Assembly: GCA_019400425.1 (NCBI GenBank)
Contig: JAFREE010000276.1
Coordinates: 1 to 19,724 of the forward strand
From: Hymenochaete sp. R1
Lineage: Eukaryota; Basidiomycota; Agaricomycetes; Hymenochaetales; Hymenochaetaceae
DNA length: 19,724 bases
Reading direction: 5' to 3'
Position 1 is the first letter of the stretch. Each line of letters opens with the position of its first letter. This document shows, in pieces, positions 1 through 8,026 of this stretch. The notes beneath the pieces were generated by a model that saw only the letters and a program-made list of their open reading frames with translations, did no database searches and had not been told where the DNA came from. A program made the translations under genes and the position numbers.

Positions 1-8
1 TAGATTCA

Positions 9-68
9 GGTCCGCATACGCCGGATCCGTGGTCCGCGGCCCCGGATCCGCGGACCCCAAATCCGGGA
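9..68. repeat. GC-rich 22-bp tandem repeat with internal inverted repeat
   Basis: Two copies of a 22-base unit lie head to tail (9-30 and 31-52) and a third decayed partial copy follows to about 68. Both full copies start GGTCCGC and carry CCGGATCCG (21-29 and 42-50). GGTCCGCGG at 31-39 and its reverse complement CCGCGGACC at 48-56 could form a hairpin with an 8-base loop. The array is at the window edge, so its full length is unknown. It is much richer in G+C than the following 600 bases. I infer a small minisatellite; no function is assigned. Confidence 0.6.
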
Positions 69-712
69 CATGCTCTAGCTGTGCGATGATGCGACATTTC
101 AATGAAAAAGTTTTTGGAGAAATAGTAAAGTTGCGTAGAAGGGTAGAGCAAGAAGTGGGCTTGCGACCTAAAAGCAGATGCGAAAGTAATTTGCAATTTC
201 TTACAGAATCTTGATTGAAATCGAAATCGAAAAAGGAAGTCTGCACTTCAGAGGCAGGCGCAATGTCAGAAAACATTTCTATCGCCATATAGGATTGAGC
301 CGAAGTGGTGATTGCTTCGATACTTTCCATTTTGAAGATGGGCAGAAAGAAGTATCGAGTTAGAGGAGGGTGGAAGGGAATAAATCTATACGAATAAAAA
401 AAAACGAAGATGAAATGTATTCGAGTGTTACTTTGCATTGGGGCTTGGGCTCGAGAATGCACTCGGACGCAAAAAAATAGAATGATGCAGTGTTTGGGTC
501 GCGACTACAGACATTGATGCAGAAAAGGCAAGAAAGAAATACGACCGAAGCACGTTCCCTCTGAGCCATCGTACTTCATTCCGAAAGACTCGCTGTAGAA
601 TAACCATATTCAAGTGTGTACGTTAGTAAGAGAACCGATATGTGGATGGACGAGGGGGAAAAAGAAACTTACAAGAGCGAACGTGCATATTTAATCTAAC
701 AACAGTTTGAGT
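69..712. other. Intergenic, no gene seen
   Basis: The stretch holds only short open frames on both strands with no family motif and no consistent splice structure. It is the 3' flank of the minus-strand P450 gene, so its right part (about 500-712) probably contains that gene's 3' UTR and polyadenylation site. No tRNA-like or repeat structure was noticed. Confidence 0.5.
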
Positions 713-3091
713 TCACCAAGACCACGTCCCCAACTGTCCCAAGGCACTCTCATACTCAGCCCGGATTGTCTCGACGACCCTCTCATTCCTCGGCAAAATT
801 CGAGCCTTATATGGCAACGGCCGCGAGTTAAACCCGTCCGTATACGCGAAGGAGTCAGGAAGGTGGGGTTCGAGAGCACCTGTGAGGGGGCTCGGCTCGA
901 GCGCGGGGAGGATGTCAAAGGCCCAAAGGAGGCGGGCGATGTTGATGAAGAGGGAGTTGCGTGCAAGGTGCATGCCTGGGCAGATTCGACGACCGAAACC
1001 TGTCAAGAGAGGAGCAAATATTGGTGTATGAACGCGTGTGTCTGTGTAGAGTAAATCATCACTATATATGAAGGAACGAACCGAATGGAAGGTCGAATGA
1101 TGTGAAGTGCGGGCTCTTGGTGTTGAGGAAACGCTCGGGCCTGAACTCGTCTGGATCAGGGAACATCTCGGGGTCACGCATGATCCCTCTTCGAAGTAGA
1201 GTTGAGAACACGTAAATGATGCCTATTGTAAGAAAAAGCGACGCACGCAAAATTTGCAATGACAGTCGAGCCCTTAGGTATGAACATGCCGTTGTACCAA
1301 TCGTCGGCTGTGCTCGCATGTGGCGTGCCGCCGAGGATCGTTACGGGACGCCAGCGGAGAGTCTCTTTGATAACTGCACCGACGTACGGGAGGGACTCTT
1401 GGTCGTTGAAGTCGGGCATACGTTCTGAGCCTATGACGGCGTCAATCTCTGCTTGCGCTTTCCTCATCGCGGCAGGGAAATGAAGCATGGCGACTAACAT
1501 GCGAGATTTAGTGAGTGTGGGTTTGGTTACTTGAGTAATTTGAACTCACGAATGAACGAGCTAAGGCTTCCAGCAGTCTATTGCTTTCAATCAAAATTCA
1601 ATGCAGGTAGTATAAATAAATCTTACCGTTTCAATCCCAGCTCCAAATGGCGTAGACACAGAATAGGCGAGGAAGAGATCATCCAAACCAATCTTTTCCT
1701 TGTTTCGTAAGGCATCGCCAGCCAAACAGTCAGGTAGCATCCCAATATCCATCCGGCGCTGGACGTCGTTAGTGAGATTGTCAAGCAGTGCGATATCACG
1801 CTTCTTCCACTCCTCGGGTTCCCGTCGGAACCATTGAAGGCATTTCTGAGCAAACATCAGTAAGCTGACCCAAGATGTATGTCCAGGTACCTACAGGGAG
1901 TTTGAGCAGAATTGGTAACGACTCGACAATGAACTTGCCAGGGATACTGAACAGAGTGATCAGGCATGCTACATAATAATCAGGTGATTTTCGACTTACT
2001 TTACACTATAGAATTACGGGAAGATTCAGCCATTAATTCCTTATTTCAATTCTCATGATAGATTACCTTGTCAAATCTGAAAACAAAAGCATCAAAACAG
2101 ATTAGATCGAGAAGAATGTTCAGGCTCACAATCCATGGATGCGTTCATTTCTCTTACGATCCATTCCGTAGTGCTTTCAATTCGACGACCGTAGGTCACT
2201 GAAGTGACCACAGATGCAGCGTATCTGTAATGGGCTTGTCGGCTATGCAGACGACGATTTTGATGAGGAAACCCCTACCTCTGTATGTGACTTTCAAACG
2301 CTTCGGGATCCTCAACAATCTGTTGCATAGATACTTTGGACTCGAGTGATTGAATATCCCTGTACTTGAGAACCTGCCGCGAGTGCAATGCAGTGTGCAT
2401 CATCTAAGACACTCCTTTCTTAGTATTCCATTCATCCGGCCCATGAAAACATACGAAAACCAACCTTACGCCATTTCCTCCATTCTTCATTGTTAGGCAG
2501 CATGAAAGCACGCTTATCGTCAGATAAAATCTCGCCTCTTGAAAAGGAGCGTAGCCTTCGGTCAGCGCTCATAGAAGGACGATGGAGGCGCAAGAACGTA
2601 CGCGACAATGCATCGGGGTCTGCTCGAATAGATATCTGACCGCTTTTCCAGGAGATCCCAACATGGCTTTGCTTTTCCGAGGACTTCAAAAGGCTTCATC
2701 AGATTCATATCTTTCATTCATTTTGAGACATACCGATCGTTGGAGTGCTTCCCATGTGCAGCGAGACGATGGGTCCTATAATGGCCACTGAATAACACTA
2801 TCTCTTAATAAACAGCAAGGACGAACCATATTCCTCGTTAAGACGAGCAAATGTCCACCATGGTTTAACGGCCGGAATTTGCTTTGCATTGCCAACAAAT
2901 GGCATGCCCATCGGACCGGGAGGCATCTTGCGGCGGACCGTGAAGGTCCTAACTGCACTCGCAATGACATAAAGTGCCAGAAAGAGTAGTGCGATCGATG
3001 AAGGTGCCCATTCAAGGGTGTTTGACGAGAAGCCAGTCTTTCTCAAGAGCTCGTCGCGAGCAGATGTCGGGGTGTAGTTTTGCGCAGCCAT
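713..3091 (-). CDS. Cytochrome P450 monooxygenase, 14 exons, 541 aa
   Basis: This is a membrane-anchored haem-thiolate monooxygenase, presumably on the ER and fed by cytochrome P450 reductase. My exon model is: 2827-3091, 2734-2775, 2602-2683, 2465-2555, 2279-2373, 2130-2224, 2067-2076, 2000-2005, 1895-1946, 1627-1845, 1550-1577, 1247-1493, 1082-1188 and 713-999. All phases close to 541 residues, a normal length. There is an N-terminal membrane helix (about residues 29-52) and a PPGP hinge (57-60). The I-helix reads AGIETT (315-320), the K-helix ExxR is E372-T-L-R375, and the haem loop is FGRRICPG with Cys453. The PDPDEFRPERF segment precedes it. The style matches fungal P450s often labelled O-methylsterigmatocystin oxidoreductase-like; substrate is unknown. 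The start at 3091 has a good context (gacATGG); an open frame continues upstream but without another ATG. Exons 7 (10 nt) and 8 (6 nt) are unusually small. Confidence 0.88.
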
Positions 3092-3131
3092 GTCGCAAGC
3101 AGAATCTACGACATCGGCTTGGGAGAGGGTT

Positions 3132-3162
3132 TTATGGGAAGCTGGAAAACATTTCACACCAT
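3132..3162 (-). promoter_or_regulatory. Two tiny uORFs in the P450 leader
   Basis: Between the putative TATA box and the P450 start at 3091 there are two ATGs in other contexts. One (first base 3162) reads Met-Val-stop and ends at 3154. The other (first base 3152) encodes six residues and stops at 3132. Whether they are in the mRNA depends on the transcription start, which I infer from the TATA box only. Confidence 0.35.
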
Positions 3163-3211
3163 GTCGGGCTGACTGATCGGAGAGCAGGAATGTCTAAGAC
3201 AGATAGAAATT

Positions 3212-3219
3212 CTATATAG
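3212..3219 (-). promoter_or_regulatory. TATA-like box for the minus-strand P450 gene
   Basis: CTATATAG lies about 120 bases upstream of the P450 start codon. That spacing would put transcription start about 30 bases further down, near 3180-3190, with a leader of about 90-100 bases. The site is palindromic, so direction comes from context only. Confidence 0.4.
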
Positions 3220-4606
3220 GCCAGGGTATTTGACAACCCCAAAACCCTTGCCATTCGGAAGACAGTCTGAACATATTTTGCGATTCGATGATAAATCTTG
3301 TTCTGATCCTGGAAAACGACCTCAGAGAACCAATCGTTGCAGCCGATGGGAGAACTTGGCAGCCCGAGCCTCCGACAGATGTTAGGGGTGCCGGAGCGTT
3401 GTGGTCGAAGGAAAAGGAAGCAAATCGAGATTAGAACAAATAGATGTTATAGTAACATAAACATAAGAACGATCCATTCGAAGTTCAAATGTACTGACTT
3501 GGTGACTAAGCATGGTTACGTAAACATACGTCGATCTTTTCATCTTCGCCTTCCGAAGTTCTATCCGTCCCGGAGTGTTCGAACATCGTCAACTTCAAGT
3601 TCTCCTTCTCCTTACTTCCTTACATCACTTCCTTCTGTCGTACGTATGCCCGTGGCAGGCATAGGCTCAAAAATCATCGCAACTTACGACGCAGAATGCT
3701 GTCATACGTCTGCAAATAAACGTTGACAACGCAAATCAATCAATGTGACTGGTTTTGTGGCTAGATTCATCATCTCAATGGTTCGGAGGACAGCGAAATC
3801 ATGTTGTGAGGCTTGAGTTTGCCGTGTTCCTATGCTATCAGGCCAACATGATCTCTTGAATCAAGATGAATTGCGAACCAAGTTTGGCTGAAGCTTCTAT
3901 CATCCATGATTTGATTTAGTCTAGAGACTTCACGACGAGACCCCCTCTTTTCCTTGCTCGGATATTCCTATTGATCTTGGGGATGGAACTTCTACTGAAA
4001 CACTTTCATTCACATACGGAAGTGGCAGTGCCGCAAAGTCGGCCATATTGTAATGCAGCTACTTATTGGCATCGTCTGCTTGGCTGATATTATCATGCCG
4101 TCGCGATATCGGTGAGTTAACATTCAAACGTATTCAATTAATGCAGGCGACTCTTACACATTCATCGCATGCTGAGGGAGTTTCCGGGTCCACATATTCC
4201 ACTTCATCAAGTTTCGAAGGTAGGAACTTGATTCAGCGCTCTTTGTCCCCGTGCATGTGTGGGACAAACATCCTACAACGGCTCTGCTGGACTCTGACAA
4301 TGTCTCGCGATTCCGCAACGGTACATCAAGTGCTATGGGATTGCGTTGATCGGAGACCTAGCCTGTCACCGGCTCTCGTCGTATTTTTAGCTTGTGGGGT
4401 ACTTCCTTCCGTATACTATGTTGTGCGGATAAAGTTCGCTCAGGCAATGGAAGATCGGCTTCTCGCGACGAAAGGAAACGCTGTTTCGGACCGTTCCTCT
4501 TGTTCCAGACTTGACGAAAATGTAGCGTCTACTAATCTGGCTAAGGTCTGAATTGAGTAAGTCTTTCTTGGTCCATTATTGACGCGTGTTTTTTACCTGC
4601 CAAACC

Positions 4607-4613
4607 TATATAA
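4607..4613 (+). promoter_or_regulatory. TATA box of the first DUF6533 gene
   Basis: TATATAA occurs 335 bases before the proposed start codon at 4942. The second copy has the same heptamer at 7711-7717, 316 bases before its start. Conservation at nearly the same distance in a region that is otherwise strongly diverged supports a promoter role. If it is used, the 5' leader is about 300 nt long and may contain an intron. Confidence 0.4.
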
Positions 4614-4716
4614 CCATCATACGGTTCTCTGAACTGATATTTTTGACCCACGTTAGAATCATGCATGAAGGCAGGTAAGAGGCGATGTAATGATATCTAT
4701 TTGGCGGCGAACGGAT

Positions 4717-4742
4717 ACAATCTGTTCTGCTATTTTTGAGCT
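4717..4742 (+). promoter_or_regulatory. Conserved upstream element, copy 1
   Basis: A 26-base block containing CTATTTTTGAGCT is identical at 24 of 26 positions to 7795-7820. The blocks lie 200 and 207 bases before the respective start codons, while the flanking non-coding sequence has diverged much more. I infer a cis-regulatory or leader element; its protein partner is unknown. Confidence 0.45.
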
Positions 4743-4941
4743 ATAGCTTGCTTACGGTAAGTCAAACGTCGTACATCGGCCGGTCTCCACTTGATACTTA
4801 ATCCACTGCAAAGCTTCAGGGGGTTAAGGTGTATCTGGCACCTAATCTTTAGTTACCCCCATCAGCAACTCCTCTCGACCTCTTACGCTCGGCCTGTGCT
4901 CGCTTTTGTCTGCCTCGTCTTGCATTCCCTGTACTTCCGCT

Positions 4942-6760
4942 ATGCCTTCAGCAGTCACTACAGCTACGGCCCAGTGAGTTCATTCATCTTCTGGCTTGTT
5001 CGACGCTCACCTAATAATATCATAAGTTTCTTACAGTTTAGGATCCAATATGCGAGTATAGGTTCGTCGTCCGGCCTCTCCAACGACTTCATCTCCAGAC
5101 GCTTTGTGTAGCCCTCCTGTACTACGACTACGCCCTAACTTTCACATCGGAAGGTATGTGCACGTCGTCGCTGACCAGACCCAAAGGGAACTGCAGTAGC
5201 TGAATGTGCATCTTTAGTCAAGTATATCTGGCGCAAGAAATTCAGCCTCCTCACCGTCCTTTACATCTGTTGTCGGTATGCGTTGCTCGCAAACGTCATG
5301 TATGTACTGGCACAATTCAAGAAGCTGGGCTCCAGGGTACGCACGTCTGCACTGTCTCTTCGTCCTTGTTACACATTTCAAATGCTTATCGTTATCGCTC
5401 GCCTTTTTCAGTATTCAACTACTTATTTGGGCTTTCAGGGCTGCTGATCATTGATGCATGCAGCTGCGACGCGTGGTACAAATTTGACGGGGTTATCGGC
5501 GTCTTTGGGCGGGGTGCCGTTATTGGTGAGCGCTGCCCGACCTTATTTCCCGGCGCGAGATCCTTGATAGTAATGCTCGCCATTCAACGCGCCGTAGTTG
5601 CTTTCACTCTGCGGACATACACTATTTACGGCTGCAAGCGCTTCATACTCGTAATACTTGCCCCTATCGGGCTCGTTTGCATCGTGCTTGACTTTGTGAG
5701 TCTCTCATTTTTCTCGCAAGCCATGCGTAATTTAGATTTAACATCTTCAATAGATGCATATTCCTGGCTTGAAATGCGTCGGGTCTGTCGGCTTGTGAGT
5801 ATCTTCCTTAAAGCCTTCTTACGCAATAACTTACTCGCCAATTTTACAGCGGTATATACTAAGGTCGTCGTATTCCCGCTGAACTCCATCTGACCCATCC
5901 CCGGCAGCCGACGTGGCACTTGCCATTCTCATGAATGTATTCGAGGCCCTGGTACTCATTCTTACACTGTATCGTGCCGTCAACGAATTTCACGTCGGCG
6001 GACGGTGGAAGTTTGACGTTAGCCGACTCGAAAACATGATCTTTACTCAAGGTGCGTAAAGTTGATTTTCTCAGAACTTCGAGGCTAAGCAAATTCCTAC
6101 CTAAAATGCAGGTCTCATTTACTACCTATTTATGTCCGCCTTCTTGGTATCCGCATCGGTACTTCAATTTGTGAGTTTCGAAACCTTATAACACCGACGT
6201 CAGCACCATGTGTTCATAATACTCTCCATATGATACAGAAAGCCCCGGTACGCGCCGTAGTTTAAAACTCAATTATATGATTGTTTTCACGAACATTCTA
6301 TTTTTGATTCTATGCAGCCCGGAACATTCTTCCAACGTCTCCCGAACGCAATGACACTCCCGTAAGAGGCATTTTCTTCATCTCTCCAACCATTCGAGCG
6401 TCTTCTAAGAATATTTCATTTATCACCAGCATGTCCTGTCTCCTTACCGCGCGCTTCATCCTCCAGATCCGAGAACTCCAAAGCTCATCAATGGTCATCA
6501 ACCGCCGCACGTCCGGAAACCAAGCCGGGGGAGTAGGTATAACGGAAGTGGGTTCGGACAGTCAGGTGGTGACGCTGACGACAATGGGGGCGGTGGAAAT
6601 GCCGACAGTGAACGCGATCGATTCGATGATCTTGAGTGACTTTGGCGACGGACGCCATGATTCCGATGTGATTACGGATGCGAACGAGAGTTCGAGCTTT
6701 GGTAAGCGGGACTCGGACGAGAAGGGAAAGGCCCCTGAACTTGTGCAGCCCGCGGTCTAG
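4942..6760 (+). CDS. DUF6533-type multi-pass membrane protein, copy A
   Basis: This is a member of the fungal DUF6533 integral membrane family, whose function is unknown. Exons: 4942-4973, 5042-5061, 5112-5153, 5218-5336, 5464-5525, 5598-5695, 5754-5794, 5850-5851, 5908-6051, 6112-6170, 6239-6247, 6318-6361 and 6430-6760. The N-terminal family motif is clear (LLYYDYALTF, then a V-K-Y-I-W pair of helices with C-C-R-Y). C-D-A-W-Y-K, L-R-T-Y-T-I-Y-G-C and A-D-V-A-L-A-I-L-M-N segments follow. About seven hydrophobic helices precede a polar, acidic cytosolic-type tail of about 100 residues. The full protein would be about 335 aa. Oddities: an exon of 2 nt (5850-5851), one of 9 nt (6239-6247), and a junction at 5337-5463 where ordinary splicing puts the frame off by one base. 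Identity is firm; the exon model at that junction is not. Confidence 0.8.
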
Positions 6761-7710
6761 GATAGAACTTGGGTTCAGGTGGTTGAGTGGATCGCGGAGG
6801 AAGCTGCTGGTAAGCTCGCAATGCTTTATTTGGCTTAAGCAACAGTCAGGAGAGACGGTAGAAGGTAACGGATAGAAACAAACAGTTTCATTACTATTTA
6901 TAAATTATAAAGGGAAAGGCATTGTACGCTTATGTAAAAATACGTGTCGATCTTTTTTTTCATCGCGCGGGCCTCAACCAACCAAGCGTTGAATTCCCAT
7001 TCCTTGGAACTTGGAAGTCAGTTCTGATCTCAGATCTGCGACTGGTCCCAGGTCCCAGCACTAGTGTCCGTCTACGTCTTCGTCTTTAGAGTACTGAAAC
7101 TGAACATCTCTTTCCCTCCATCGCAGGTACGACATCTCAGTTCATAATCTTGGCTCCCATCCTGTCGCAGACGTTCTTAATCTATCAGTCCTATAGGTGG
7201 ATGCGGGAGGCTTTCCGGTCGGATCCGTCCCTCGATGATTCTGCAGCAGTGCGACCATCACTCACCGTAGCTATGCCCGCAGTTTGATAAGTCAAGAGAA
7301 TCCCAAGAAGCCTCCTGCGCATGGATAGCGGACAATAATGGAGTTTTAGATTGACATTAAGAACTGAATCAGAATTCTCAGATCAATGCTGTCGCTTTAT
7401 CAAGTTTCGAAGCCAGGAATCTGATTTGGCGCTTTTTGTACCCATGTGTGTGAGGAATGAACGTCCTTCAACGGGCGTGCAGTGAATCCTGGTCACAATG
7501 GCGAGTCTTTTCCGTATTCTATGTTGTGTAAAGCTCGCTCACTCAAAGACAGTCTAGCTTTTCGCAGTCAGAGTACATTGCTTTCGATTATTTTATCTGA
7601 TTCTATCCGGCGCAGAAAATAACGCCAGTTTTTCTCTCACTCACGGCAATCCTATACAATTGAAATATGAACTCGACAGCCTGAGGGCGTTTATCAAACT
7701 TCCTCTTGTT

Positions 7711-7717
7711 TATATAA
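7711..7717 (+). promoter_or_regulatory. TATA box of the second DUF6533 gene
   Basis: TATATAA sits 316 bases before the start codon at 8027 and corresponds in position to 4607-4613 in the first copy. The sequence between it and the start codon includes the conserved element at 7795-7820. Confidence 0.4.
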
Positions 7718-7794
7718 GTATAATAAGACTTGCTACGGTATGCGAAGGTTCTTATTTGATAGGTATCCCCTTTTCCAAATTTGGAACGGCGGAC

Positions 7795-7820
7795 ACAATC
7801 TGATCTACTATTTTTGAGCT
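7795..7820 (+). promoter_or_regulatory. Conserved upstream element, copy 2
   Basis: This is the counterpart of 4717-4742, differing at two of 26 bases, 207 bases before the start codon. It shares the core CTATTTTTGAGCT. Confidence 0.45.
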
Positions 7821-8026
7821 CCCACTCATGGCAAATTAAACTCTGCGTGCTGCTCTGGCTCTACGAGTTACCTGACCTTCAATGCACATAGATAAAAAGG
7901 GAATGGGTTGAAGAATGTTTCGTGCACAACTTTCAATCGCCCCCGCCAACTAAAACTCTTAACTTCATACGCTTTGCTCGCATCCACAGCTACTACTCCT
8001 CTCCTCGTCTTTTTTGTGGTTCTAGT

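Larger units (their letters stand above)
3220..4941. other. Intergenic region between divergent P450 and DUF6533 genes
   Basis: There are 1.7 kb with no gene I can support. The left part should hold the remaining P450 promoter, the right part the promoter of the first DUF6533 gene (TATA box at 4607, conserved element at 4717). An open frame at 4300-4551 (from its internal ATG, 83 codons) has one hydrophobic stretch of about 18 residues but no recognised motif. Its counterpart in the duplicated unit (about 7480-7600) lacks some 90 bases and is interrupted, which argues against a conserved protein. Similarity between the two units starts by about 4205, and a short match exists further out near 3526 and 6935. 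Confidence 0.5.
4205..6760 (+). repeat. Tandem duplication, left copy
   Basis: This segment recurs as a diverged direct repeat at about 7398-9872. Matching points (for example the exon with W-R-K-K-F at 5230 and 8307) are offset by 3077 bases; further upstream the offset is about 3193 because of a deletion in the right copy. The unit holds the promoter region and the whole DUF6533 gene. Exons are well conserved; introns and spacers differ widely. The exact ends cannot be fixed by eye. Confidence 0.8.
6761..8026. other. Intergenic region between the DUF6533 copies
   Basis: There is no gene here that I can support. The first part is the 3' flank of copy A. From about 7398 the sequence matches the upstream region of copy A, with a missing stretch of about 90 bases near 7480-7510. 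It carries the second TATATAA (7711-7717) and the second conserved element (7795-7820). No open frame of note exists on either strand. Confidence 0.6.

Noticed and set aside
707..1054. Plus-strand open frame of 115 codons at the left
   Set aside because: It is the antisense shadow of the last P450 exon (haem loop region) and has no motif of its own.
3092..3157. Longer N-terminus for the first P450, starting near 3157
   Set aside because: The frame is open but the codon at 3157 is GTG; the first in-frame ATG is 3091, in a good context and just ahead of the membrane helix.
3337..3726. Plus-strand open frame of 129 codons
   Set aside because: The product has no motif, is compositionally odd, and the region is not kept in the duplicated unit.
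4066..4551. Plus-strand open frame of 161 codons with one hydrophobic stretch
   Set aside because: The matching part of the second duplication unit is deleted and interrupted, and no family resemblance is seen. It is kept only as a note in the intergenic entry.
6431..6760. Separate small gene starting at ATG 6431
   Set aside because: It is the last exon of DUF6533 copy A. Copy B has TTG at the same place, and the splice phase fits.
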